A stretch of 29,264 bases of DNA from Stramenopiles sp. TOSAG23-3 (Eukaryota > Sar): the NCBI GenBank assembly GCA_900128585.1, contig LT642148.1, positions 46,146 to 75,409 on the forward strand, written 5' to 3'. The position numbers were made by a program, and so were the translations under genes. The notes under the pieces are model-generated. The model worked only from the letters and a program-made list of their open reading frames with translations, was not told the origin of the DNA and ran no database searches. Of this stretch, positions 10,290 to 19,305 are shown one piece after another. Numbering within the stretch: position 1 is the first letter of the stretch; each line of letters starts with the position of its first letter.

Positions 10290-11275
10290 CTTCTCTCACT
10301 GACGTGTTCACTTCCAAACGACGGGGAGAAATATTCAGTTTGAAAGAAGACGGAAAAATCAATTTACGTCTCTTCTTCATCTGCTCGTTTGTTTTCGTTT
10401 TAATTGAGCTTCTACTGACTTTGTCTACATTTTGCTTGCAGATGGTGATTGGATTAGTTTTTTTATAGAGTAAAGTTAATTTAAAAAATGTTGCGGTAAT
10501 ATTCTGGTTGTAGTATTATTAGTAGTATACGGAGAGGAATAATAAAAAAATAATAATAATACTGTAATAATAATTATAATATATTTATTAGACTATATTT
10601 TATATACGACTAGCTAGTCAACAGTAATAAATAAAAATAATAAAATAATTATTATTATTATATTTATTTTACCGGTACTGGTTTACTGGTACCGGTACCG
10701 TAATAATCCACTGGATAATAATAGACGACTAGGACTAATATATAATAATACTCTGTAATAATTATATTGGTTTAGATAAGAGAATATTACAGTAGCTAGT
10801 AAAAAAATATAGAATACGAAGAAGAAGAAGTAAAAAAATAAAATATTTTATTGCCTATTAAAGTATACTGTACCAAGTACAATGCACTTTTTTCTTTTTA
10901 AATTATTTTCACTTTTTTCAACATCAATGTAATGGGCTAGTCGGCCGGCGGTGTCCTGATCAGAATATATATGAATTTTAAAATTCGTACATTCGTTGTT
11001 GTATGATAGTTAAAAAACAAAAATAAGAATTCTTATTATTATAATAAAAACAAGTAAGAAGATAGTACAGTATCATATTATTATTTTAATAATTTAAAAA
11101 CAAGAAAATTGGCTGTTATTTAAGTAATTAAATTTAGCTTCCTCAAACATAGGTTGTTTAAATAGTAGAGAGTAATAATAAAAATTAGTACCATTTTTGT
11201 ACATGTAATATGCTTAGGTAAATTTAACTTGTATAAACGTTATGTCAAGGAGTCCACAAATTTAAATAACCACTT
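10290..11275. other. AT-rich spacer with palindromic CCGGTA/GGTACC cluster
   Basis: This lies between the ELOF1 start and the G6PDH stop. It holds TAA/ATT simple repeats (10540-10670), a dense run of ACCGGTA and GGTACC palindromes (10671-10700), one copy of a 17-bp dispersed motif (10717-10733), and one copy of a 23-bp dispersed motif (11099-11121) in the 3' flank of the G6PDH gene. No gene was recognised. Confidence 0.7.
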
Positions 11276-12904
11276 TTACAATTCCGAACTGCGAAGTTCA
11301 TCCACTTTATTCTTCCACATTTCTGCGGACTGCTTTCGGATCGCCTCGTACACCTCTGCGCCCCCAAACCCATATTTGATGGGCGGGGTAGTGCTCTCTT
11401 CGAACTCTTCAATAAGAGGTGTCCATATCTCCCAGGAGGGGAACAATGTCTTTGTCGTGACAAAATTTTGTCGAAGTCCGTCCACGACGTTCGCAATCAG
11501 CACTTCGTATGCATTCTTAACGGGGAGTTGTTCGGGCACTGCAAGGCTCGTGCCAGTTTCACCAGAGTATACTGGGCTGGTGGTAAATCCGGTTGGGCTA
11601 GAGAACAGTGGTGCCTCTGACGTTGCGGATATACTGGTGCCGCCGGGCCCACCTTGTATATTTATCATCAATTCGCCCTGTCCTCTTTTGAAAACGACCC
11701 TCACGAATGCCGCCCGTTCGTCTAGCGCTTTGCCAGAACTCAAAATGAACGGAACCCCCTGCCAGCGCTCGCTGTCAATGGTAAGCATGACAGCCGCGAA
11801 AGTGGCTTGCTTCGAGACCTTGTAGGGTTGATTGCCCCCACTATTGTCCTGCAGATCTCTGTTGACGTGCTCGTTGTAACCCGAATACTGCCCCATGACC
11901 GATTGCTCGACGGACGGCGCTCGCACTTTTGACAGCAAGGACGCTTTGTTTCGCAGCATAGATTCCGTGTCCGCAGTGCCTGTCGATGGAAGCTCCATTG
12001 CAACGAGGGCAGCGATCTCCGTTAGGTGGTTCTGCAGTACATCGCGGACAATCCCATACTGATCAAAAAAATTGGTCCGCCCAGCGCATGTGATTTTCTC
12101 TTTCATGACCACTTCGACCCGTTCGACATGCTCTCGGTTCAGAATCGGCTCGTAGGATCCCTGGTTCGCAACGCGAAAGTTAATGACCGCTTGGACCCCT
12201 AGCTTGCCAAGGTAATGGTCGATGCGATACATTTCTTCTTCCTTCAAATGCTTTTGCAAGTTTTTCGCCAACTCCTTCGCAGTGTCTAAATTTGAGCCGA
12301 ACGGTTTTTCCATAACGACCCTCAGCCATGCCCCGTTCGCACTGGGCGGCCGAGCATGGTTGTGAATGCTCTGTGCAATGCCCGAGTAAAAACGCGGAGG
12401 GATGGACAGGTAGAACAGTCGCCCAGCTTCGACGTTCGCGGTTCCCGTATCCGCCACGATGGCAGCGTTCAGCCGCTTGTAGTGCTCGCCCCCCCGAAGC
12501 TGCGTGTAGCCACGTACCACGTTAGTGATAAAAAAACGTTTGTCTTTCTCACAATACATTTGATCGGCAGGAACCGGGTAGTCAATTCCAAGCTCGCAGT
12601 TTATTTTCGTCTCCAATATTTTCTCCAAAGAGTGTCCTACTTTTTCTTTCGAACTTGAAGCTGCGGGCCAAATAACTAGCCGTGGCTGACTCGGCGTAGT
12701 GGTACTTCGGATGTGAAGCCGGAACAACGATTGCCACAGGTACTTTTTCGCAAGGTCACCAGTGGCACCAACAAGTACAACGTTGATCACCGACCCCTTG
12801 GGGCCTGCACCGTTTGTGGAAGGGAGGAAGTACACCCCGAGACCCACGACGGCAAAGAGCGCAAGCGTAACGGCGTGCCTCGCTCGCCTTTGTGAAAGTC
12901 TCAT
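11276..12904 (-). CDS. H6PD-like: ER-type glucose-6-phosphate (hexose-6-phosphate) dehydrogenase, no lactonase domain
   Basis: 542 residues. It oxidises glucose 6-phosphate to 6-phosphogluconolactone with reduction of NAD(P). The nucleotide-binding motif is GATGDLAKKYLWQ (46-58), nearly the H6PD form rather than the cytosolic GASGDLA form. EKPFG is at 199-203 and the substrate motif RIDHYLGK at 227-234. The catalytic Asp-His pair lies in RDVLQNH (D288, H293). Later H6PD-like blocks include GVPFILSSGKALDER. Residues about 10-27 form a hydrophobic N-terminal segment, a signal peptide or anchor, which fits an ER-lumen enzyme. Animal H6PD carries a 6-phosphogluconolactonase domain after this; here the protein ends after the dehydrogenase domain. 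Lumenal NADPH supply is inferred from the family. Confidence 0.93.
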   Translation of the reverse strand: MRLSQRRARHAVTLALFAVVGLGVYFLPSTNGAGPKGSVINVVLVGATGDLAKKYLWQSLFRLHIRSTTTPSQPRLVIWPAASSSKEKVGHSLEKILETKINCELGIDYPVPADQMYCEKDKRFFITNVVRGYTQLRGGEHYKRLNAAIVADTGTANVEAGRLFYLSIPPRFYSGIAQSIHNHARPPSANGAWLRVVMEKPFGSNLDTAKELAKNLQKHLKEEEMYRIDHYLGKLGVQAVINFRVANQGSYEPILNREHVERVEVVMKEKITCAGRTNFFDQYGIVRDVLQNHLTEIAALVAMELPSTGTADTESMLRNKASLLSKVRAPSVEQSVMGQYSGYNEHVNRDLQDNSGGNQPYKVSKQATFAAVMLTIDSERWQGVPFILSSGKALDERAAFVRVVFKRGQGELMINIQGGPGGTSISATSEAPLFSSPTGFTTSPVYSGETGTSLAVPEQLPVKNAYEVLIANVVDGLRQNFVTTKTLFPSWEIWTPLIEEFEESTTPPIKYGFGGAEVYEAIRKQSAEMWKNKVDELRSSEL

Positions 12905-13881
12905 ATTTTTAAACGGAGCGGGCAGCAGGGAAGAACAGGCGAATTACGAACTGTAGAAAAGGGTACCAATGGATCGTCTTGACGAACACTTCATGGCTTT
13001 GCTTTCCAATTGGGTTACTCCTTTTCTACCTACTATTTGACGTCTCTCTCTGCCCTACATTTGTTTTAAATTACAGTTGTCACGATGTTTTTTTTTGTTG
13101 AGTGGTGGGAGTGTGTTTGTTGTACGATGAGTTACGTATGATGATATAATAATACGAGCATTACAACAACAGAGGAACCTGATGTTTTTGATATTATACC
13201 GGTACCTGGTACCAGGTAGGCACCTGTAAAACAAAAACAACAGGAATTAAAATAAAATAATCAGGATTGGGCACCACCACCTTAAAGTTGGTTGGTCACG
13301 TTGTTTACATGAAGCACCGGTATTAGATAGGTGGTGATGTGGTGATAATACGTATTGTAGATTGCATATTTAAACACACAGCATTACACAGAAATATCGT
13401 TCCTCATACTTCAGTTGTTGTTTTATTTACCTCCAGTATTGTGTATTATCTTATTACACTTTAATAATATGTATTATTACAGTATTATATTTTTTATTCA
13501 ATTTTTTGATAGTCCTACTACTACACGAACGAAGTATAAAATATATTTTATTATATTATTTATATTTGTATATTTTAATAATAAAATAAAAAAAAAAAAT
13601 TAAAAAAATAAAAAACGAACAACTAAATCCTCGCGTCGTCGTCGTCGTATTATTTATGCTGCACCAGAAGAGAAAAGGGAAGGAGGCAGGCGACTATAGG
13701 AGAAATATGAAATGAACGACGGTATGATGCAATACAGCCAAATAGGAAGCAGGGCAAATTAAAGAAGAGAAAGTATTCTGTTTTCAACCCAACAGCATTT
13801 AACAGACTCCCGTAGATTAGCTATTTGCAAGAGCGCGCCCCCCCACACACACACAACTCTTTGTGCCCAGCCCCAGTCTTC
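12905..13881. other. Divergent spacer between G6PDH and uridine phosphorylase
   Basis: This must hold the promoters of both divergent genes. Visible features are a perfect 14-bp palindrome ACCTGGTACCAGGT at 13204-13217 inside further GGTACC/CCGGTA sequence, a GTC microsatellite at about 13633-13648, long A/T runs (13540-13615), and a short C-run plus CA repeat at about 13837-13856 just before the start codon of the plus-strand gene. No gene was recognised. Confidence 0.7.
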
Positions 13882-14898
13882 ATGCTCCGTTCTATCTTGA
13901 AACCGTTGCGGGTCACGGTCACCCATCAGGCCAAGTCGCATTTCTCTAAAAGCCATGTACCCATTGGCAACAAGCTATTGGAGTCGATGGATGGTGACTT
14001 TTTGTACCACCTTGGCCTCTCTTCTGACCAGGACTTAGAACGAATGTTCGGCGACGTCCGTTTCTTTTGTTGCGGCGGAAGTGCCCAACGGATGGGTGAG
14101 TTTGCACAAACGGTTGCGGACGAGTTGGGAAATACCGACGGGGCCTACCACGTCCCCTTCGGACTAAAGCCGTCCACGATCGGAAAAACAGACCGCTACT
14201 CGATGTTTAAAGTCGGACCAGTTCTCATTAGCTCGCACGGAATGGGCATGCCGAGCATGTCAATTTTGCTCCACGAAGTGACGAAAATGTTGCACTACGC
14301 CAAGGCTGAAAATGTCTCGTATTTTCGACTCGGTTCGTCGGGCGGGATCGGTGTGCAGCCAGGCACGGTAGTGTTAACGACAGAGGGGATGAATGGGTTA
14401 ATGGAACCCCACTATTCCCTGCCGATTTTAGGAGAAATGGTGCACCGGCCTGCAAAAATTGACGGGGGGTTGGTCGGCGACGTGTTTGCAGCATCTACGA
14501 AGCGGTTGCGTAACGTCAACGTCGCTAAAGGGAAGACCATGGGAGCCGACTGCTTTTACGAAGGCCAAGGCCGCCTGGACGGAGCCCTGTGCAACTACAA
14601 AGAGGAGGACAAGATGCGCTTTTTACACAAGTTGAACGAGAAGGGCGTTCGGAATATTGAAATGGAGGCCGTTATGTTTGCCGCATTTACCCACGAATTA
14701 GGAATCCCAGCCGCAGTCGCATGCGTGACCTTGTTGAACCGACTCGAAGGGGACCAAGTACTTACCACCGTCGATCAGTTGATGGAATGGGACGAGAACC
14801 CAGGCAAAGTCGTCCTTGCATACATTAAGGAGCAGTTGGGCATTCCGGAACCGAAAGCTCCCGTGTACGAAATCAAATGGACCAAAGCTGCTCATTAA
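13882..14898 (+). CDS. UPP: Uridine phosphorylase with probable mitochondrial leader
   Basis: 338 residues from the ATG at 13882; the frame extends upstream only through TTG. It cleaves uridine with phosphate to uracil and ribose 1-phosphate in pyrimidine salvage. Family blocks visible are SSHGMGMPSMSI (117-128), FRLGSSGGIGVQPGTVV (148-164, phosphate-binding Arg149), DCFYEGQGRLDGALCNY (223-239) and NIEMEAVMFAA (258-268, ribose-binding Glu-Met-Glu), then VTLLNRLEGDQ. These match eukaryotic UPP1/UPP2 rather than bacterial Udp alone. The first 24 residues (MLRSILKPLRVTVTHQAKSH, then FSKS) are basic, Ser/Thr-rich and free of acidic residues, as in mitochondrial presequences; import is inferred. 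Confidence 0.93.
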   Translation: MLRSILKPLRVTVTHQAKSHFSKSHVPIGNKLLESMDGDFLYHLGLSSDQDLERMFGDVRFFCCGGSAQRMGEFAQTVADELGNTDGAYHVPFGLKPSTIGKTDRYSMFKVGPVLISSHGMGMPSMSILLHEVTKMLHYAKAENVSYFRLGSSGGIGVQPGTVVLTTEGMNGLMEPHYSLPILGEMVHRPAKIDGGLVGDVFAASTKRLRNVNVAKGKTMGADCFYEGQGRLDGALCNYKEEDKMRFLHKLNEKGVRNIEMEAVMFAAFTHELGIPAAVACVTLLNRLEGDQVLTTVDQLMEWDENPGKVVLAYIKEQLGIPEPKAPVYEIKWTKAAH

Positions 14899-15948
14899 AT
14901 ATCTATGCTCCGTGGAGGGGAGGGGGGGGGGGCAATGTCGAGCTCTTTTTTTATTCAAACCATCACAATCCATTCGTGCATTCTTCGTTGTTCAAGTTCA
15001 AGTTGGTAGTAGCAGTAGTAGAATAGGAACAAACTTTTAATATAAAATAAGCACGGCTGTATTTGATCGGTTAAAATATATAATATTTATTATACTTATA
15101 ATTTAATATAATAGGCAAAAAAATACAATTAATATATACTATATTATATAGCTATTGTGCGTTTTATTTTTTCACCAAACCGGTAGTACTTCACGGTATT
15201 GATAAAATACGGGTACGGGTACACAGGAAGACGGAACAAACAAACTGGAAGAGTGAGTGTCTAAGGAGGAAAAGAGATGAGCGAGAAGAAGAACATTTTT
15301 TATTTATTTATTATACGTACTGTAGTACTGTACGTATATTTTTATATTTTTTTTATTTAAAAAAATAAATATTTTTCTTCTGTACTGCTGTACGGGTCTT
15401 GTATTGTATTATTAATACCTGGTAGAATATAGTAATAATAGAAAAAGTGTAATATATAAATGAAAAAAATAATAATAAATAAATATAAAATAGACGACGC
15501 CTAATTAGTAGCCTAGTCGTCTATTATTTTTATTATTCGTCTTCTTCTCTCTTCTTCCTTTTTTTACAATAAATAAAAAATATCATAATACTGTAGTACT
15601 ACTATACAAATTTATTATTTTAAGTTGTCCTTAGTCTACGTTGTCTAAAGTACCGGTACGGTTCCGGTATTATAGCAAGTCAAGTTAGTTATAGTTATTA
15701 TTTTTTATTATTTTTTTATTATTATATTATTATTTCATAATATTATACCAAGGTAATAATAGAAACGACAGTAGCAAATACCTTTTGGGACCTTGGTATT
15801 ACATAATGCGCTACAGTTGTTGAAGATAGAATATACATAATTATGGATATAAAGTGTTGCACCTCACGTAGAATTCACACCAGTTGTTGTTCTTACAGGA
15901 CTTTGCGTTTCAATTTGGACGCGGAGTACCACACGCCAAGGGTAGTCA
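14899..15948. other. AT-rich spacer with palindromes and possible 3' splice site
   Basis: After a G-run (14925-14932) the spacer turns very AT-rich. It holds an 8-bp-arm inverted repeat (ATACGTAC...GTACGTAT, about 15312-15337), an inverted repeat with 10-bp arms AATAGACGAC/GTCGTCTATT (about 15489-15525), CCGGTA-type palindromes (about 15650-15670) and a TACCAAGGTAATAATA motif (15746-15761). TTGTTCTTACAG at 15887-15898 looks like a 3' splice site, so the next gene may have a 5'-UTR intron, perhaps from the GTAATA at about 15753. No coding gene was recognised. Confidence 0.6.
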
Positions 15949-16497
15949 ATGCATAGAGGAAGGAACATGGCGAGCCTTCTTAACCCTTTGCGGCAGAAAG
16001 GTAGCGTTGGGATCAAATGGTTCTTACACCATCATCGGCGTGACCTGTCCACTTCGAATTTCCCTGCGGAGCTATTCGTCCATGGTGGGAGAGTCTACAA
16101 CGAAGAAACGTTTTGCACCATTGACGTGCGCTGGGGAGACCAAGATGCAATGAACCATGTAAATAATGCCACATACTTTACATATTTTGAGCAGGTGCGT
16201 TGTCTCTGGTGGGAAAAATCGAAAATTATCCCCGGTTTGTCGGCGTCTACAGTAATTGAAATTGCCCCAATCCTTTCGTCCACCCAGTGCAAGTTCCGGC
16301 GCCCCGTCGAGTTCCCAGATTCATTGTTAGTGGGCCTGTCGTGCGAACTAGTCAACCGCGATCGTGGAGACTTACGGCATCACTACGTTGTATACAGCGA
16401 AAACCAGGCTGCAATCGTCGCCGAGGGGACTGCCGATATTGTAGCATACAACTACCATGCAAAGTCCCGTGCCCCTGTCCCCGAGGAGTGGGTCTGA
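15949..16497 (+). CDS. Hotdog-fold acyl-CoA thioesterase (4HBT family), probably mitochondrial
   Basis: 182 residues from ATG 15949; an in-frame TAG lies two codons upstream. The ATG at 15967 (MASLLNPLRQKGS) is an equally good start. The hotdog catalytic block is RWGDQDAMNHVNNATYFTYF (starting about residue 62), with the Asp, His-Val-Asn and Tyr...Glu pattern of the 4HBT/YbgC-like family. A CKFRRPVEFPDSLLVG block follows, as in the second strand-loop of the fold. The family hydrolyses acyl-CoA thioesters; the substrate cannot be told from sequence. Residues before about 40 are basic with no acidic residue and resemble a mitochondrial leader. A probable splice acceptor at 15898 suggests an untranslated first exon. 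Confidence 0.85.
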   Translation: MHRGRNMASLLNPLRQKGSVGIKWFLHHHRRDLSTSNFPAELFVHGGRVYNEETFCTIDVRWGDQDAMNHVNNATYFTYFEQVRCLWWEKSKIIPGLSASTVIEIAPILSSTQCKFRRPVEFPDSLLVGLSCELVNRDRGDLRHHYVVYSENQAAIVAEGTADIVAYNYHAKSRAPVPEEWV

Positions 16498-16769
16498 TGC
16501 GCGGTGAAGTGGCTTAAATACTTAAATAACTAACAACCATCATTTTGTTTTTCTATTTTTATAAAAAAACAAAATAGATCTCCGAAAATGCATTAATTTG
16601 AATTTACGGATATACCTGCTTGCGTTGTAACATATTTATAAGATAACTTACCTTACGCTTTTCCTGTTTTAAAACTTTATTTCTTACGAAGTAAAAAAAT
16701 TAAGTGAAACAGAGAACGGTGTAAACATTTTTCCTCAAACAAAAACTAAACCAGCGCATTGTGAGGACT

Positions 16770-17130
16770 GCCTGGTCTGGTCAACCATACAAAGGAGGCG
16801 AACTACCGAGTAAATCTTTGGTCGAATCGTAGGATCTCCAAAGTTCAGCCTTCCAAAGAGAGAATGTTTGAGATTCATTGAAATGAGTCTGTGTCTTCTG
16901 ATCCAAGCTGTTTCGGTGTCAGATGTAAATCAAGTACTCCAGTGTGGCTGATTTTTGCCTGGTCATTTCCCAAGTGTACAAAGGAGATGAATTAGCAAGT
17001 AAATCGAGGCATGCTGTTTCTTTTGGCCGTGTGCTAAATACTTGTTTGATGGTCTTTTGATTGATGGGTGTGATGTGGGCCTGCGTCTTCTGGTCCAAGC
17101 TGTTTCGGTCTATGCGTACTTCGTATCAAA
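16770..17130. repeat. Imperfect direct duplication of about 190 bp
   Basis: GCCTGGTC...ACAAAGGAG...AGTAAATC occurs at 16770-16818 and again at 16957-17006. GTCTTCTGATCCAAGCTGTT at 16893-16912 recurs as GTCTTCTGGTCCAAGCTGTT at 17085-17104. The order is kept, with offsets of 187 and 192 bases, so this is an old tandem duplication with small indels. Its origin is unknown; it is GC-richer than the surrounding spacer. Confidence 0.75.
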
Positions 17131-17232
17131 GAATGACCGGTCATGAGTTTGATCTCATCCTGTTAACTGATCTCGGGCAAGTTTACCTTTTATATGAAAA
17201 ACAAACTTATATTCTCATTTTATATCAATACA

Positions 17233-17436
17233 AAGGGGAAACGTCACTTCATAAAAACTTAATTCTTCACCAGTTTGAACAAAAAGGAAATGTTTTACTT
17301 CGTAAAAATTTAACTCTTCTCCAGTTAGGATTAAGGAAAAGTTACTTCGTAAAAACTTAACTCTTCACCAGTTTGAACAAAAAAGGAAACGTTACTTTGT
17401 CAAAACTTAACTCTTCACCAGTTTGAACAAAAAAAG
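17233..17436. repeat. Tandem array of four units of about 50 bp
   Basis: Units start near 17233, 17284, 17333 and 17383. Each contains AAGGAAA-CGTTACTTCGTAAAA followed by CTTAACTCTTCACCAGTTTG, ending in AACAAAAA. Units 3 and 4 are the most alike; unit 2 carries a diverged 3' part. The array ends 25 bp before the SURF1 stop codon and would lie in its 3' UTR. Confidence 0.88.
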
Positions 17437-17461
17437 CTGGCCACACCTATGCTGCCATCCA

Positions 17462-18412
17462 CTACTTCAAGAATCGCACGTACGTCATAAATGTCCCAAA
17501 GGTCGCCAGCGAAAACCACGTCCCTGCATATATCAAGTGGGTGTCTGTTGTTGTGTAAAAATCATTGTAGGCCTTAATGGGGCGACAGATGGGGAATTCC
17601 CCCGCATTGTGCGATTTAGTAGAGGCAAGGAAGCAGAGCTCGTTCGTTTTTGCTTCCTTGGCCAACGGGAACGACTGGGATGCTTTCGAGAGCTGTTCCA
17701 ACTCGAACCATAAAAATCTGCGTGCTTGGACGTCGTTGGGTGGCGAAAACGTATTTCGTTCTTCCCCCTCTGTCAGTATACCCGTGACTTTCACAGGGCC
17801 TTCGACAAAGCGTTTTTGGCTTTCTGATAAGGCGTACGAATCTTTGGATTTCGCAACAAAAGAGGCAGGTATCCACCCCCTATTTACTAAAACCCTTTCT
17901 TCCTGCACCGTCCCTTTACCGATGACCAACGGCGTGACAACATAAAACCCAGCTGTTTCCCCCTTTACGTCCGCCAACCCCATGCCACCAGTGCGCTCCT
18001 TTGGCGGCGACCGTGGCCCTACTAATATTTCGCGGCTGTGGTCAAAAACACCTTCTACGGATATGGGCTTGTATTGCCACTTTTGCACCTCTTCGTCTGT
18101 AGTTGGTAATTTACTGAGTTGGGTGGCAGGGGCATCTAAAGACATTCTTCGCTTTGCCACAAGCTCGCTTTTCCATTTGTAGCGTTTCAATTGCCAAACG
18201 CCCAAACTGCCAGTAGCACACACAATGCCACCGAATACGAACAGCCCCAGCGTTCCTCCCTTTTTGCGCGATGCGGTCGATGAAAACGATACGCACGGGG
18301 ACAGACGGCCCACTTCCCGATGAGGGCACATCATTTTTCCAACCGACAAGTAACCGGTTGAACGGAGAGTTGCACGTCGCGCCGACGGCAACCTGACAAT
18401 AGAGAACAGCAT
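17462..18412 (-). CDS. SURF1: SURF1 family cytochrome c oxidase assembly protein
   Basis: 316 residues. SURF1 acts in the mitochondrial inner membrane in an early step of complex IV assembly, linked to heme a insertion into COX1 (family knowledge). The layout is typical: a basic leader (about 1-50, rich in Arg/Ser), a first transmembrane helix (about 53-73) running into the signature LGVWQLKRYKWK (70-81), a large intermembrane-space domain with WQYKPISVEGVFDH, GFYVVTPLVI and VLVNRGWIPASF, and a second helix at the C-terminus (about 292-312) ending FMTYVRFLK. The length is normal for the family. It shares a divergent spacer with the valyl-tRNA synthetase gene. Confidence 0.95.
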   Translation of the reverse strand: MLFSIVRLPSARRATLRSTGYLSVGKMMCPHREVGRLSPCVSFSSTASRKKGGTLGLFVFGGIVCATGSLGVWQLKRYKWKSELVAKRRMSLDAPATQLSKLPTTDEEVQKWQYKPISVEGVFDHSREILVGPRSPPKERTGGMGLADVKGETAGFYVVTPLVIGKGTVQEERVLVNRGWIPASFVAKSKDSYALSESQKRFVEGPVKVTGILTEGEERNTFSPPNDVQARRFLWFELEQLSKASQSFPLAKEAKTNELCFLASTKSHNAGEFPICRPIKAYNDFYTTTDTHLIYAGTWFSLATFGTFMTYVRFLK

Positions 18413-19305
18413 GTTCGTTTGAAACGGGGGGCGCGCGGTTTAAAGTCTGTCCACCCTAAGCGGCGTTGTATAGGATTATGCGCGGTGGTGGAGGTCAACT
18501 ATGCACTGAAGACTTTCTGCCTATACCTTGGGTAGTATGTCTATATATCTTGGGCATTGACCGGTCGCCTTATGGAATATTTTTGTATACGTCCACATGT
18601 ATGCTTACTCTTCTACCACAACCTACGATAGTGTAAGAACTGCATTCATATTTTTTGCGGAGAGTCGTGTCGTCGGTCTTCTAAAAAGAAATAATAATAA
18701 TAAATAAAATAAAAAACTGGGAAAAAATTTGAAAAAAAAAAAAGAGGAGGAGGAGGAGAGAGAAGAAGAAGAAGAAGAAGAAGAAGAAGAAGAAAGAAGA
18801 TGATGATGAAGAGGAAAAAACATGGAAAAAAAGGGTACGGGTATTATACCCGTATTACTATGATAATTCTTCTCGTATTTAACTCCTTATCCTTATTATA
18901 TTTCTTAAATTTCATCATCATCATCAATAATAATAATAATAATAATAAAAATAATCCAAAATATTATATTTTGCAGCAGGAGAGAGAAGACACCACACCC
19001 ACCCACCCCCCGTCCGTCCTACCGGGAACGAACGGTATACGGTATGAAATAAAATAATTATTAAAAAAATTCTTCTATTATTACTTGTATTATTACCAAG
19101 GTATTATAATAAAATATATATACCTGCCTGTGTAACAAAAAAATAATAAACACATCATATTCATAATCATTCTATATAATATACGTATATACGTACAAAC
19201 GAAAAGCAATCGCGATATCCACCCCGAAGGATGCCTTTACGGATTGATTAAACCACCAATCTATTGTAAAAAAGACAGTCGATGACTCGAAAAAAGTGAG
19301 TCGTG
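18413..19305. other. Divergent spacer with purine microsatellite
   Basis: This holds the promoters of SURF1 and ValRS. A purine-only tract at about 18731-18799 consists of an A-run, GAG/GGA units and a long GAA run. Further simple repeats are ATC/CAT at about 18912-18926 and AAT at about 18926-18949. An open frame over this tract encodes only Ser or Lys/Asn homopolymers and is not a gene. Confidence 0.75.
18731..18799. repeat. Purine-rich GAG/GAA microsatellite
   Basis: About 69 bases of only A and G on the plus strand: a poly-A run, five or so GGA units, then about ten GAA units. Mirror-symmetric purine tracts of this sort can form triplex DNA (established for GAA repeats). Here it sits upstream of both SURF1 and ValRS. 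Confidence 0.9.

Larger units (their letters stand above)
16498..17461. other. Convergent 3' spacer with duplicated and tandem repeats
   Basis: This lies between the stops of the thioesterase and SURF1 genes. A copy of the dispersed TTAAATACTTAAATAAC motif is at 16514-16530. Two imperfect copies of a block of about 190 bp lie at about 16770-16950 and 16957-17130. Four tandem units of about 50 bp lie at 17233-17436. An open frame at 17061-17360 runs through the tandem units and has no recognisable protein; I do not call it a gene. Confidence 0.75.

Noticed and set aside
17061-17360. 99-residue plus-strand open frame.
   Set aside because: It runs through the tandem 50-bp units and translates them into similar repeated strings; no conserved content.
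18623-19057. Open frames over simple repeats upstream of ValRS.
   Set aside because: They encode homopolymeric Ser or Asn/Lys from microsatellites.
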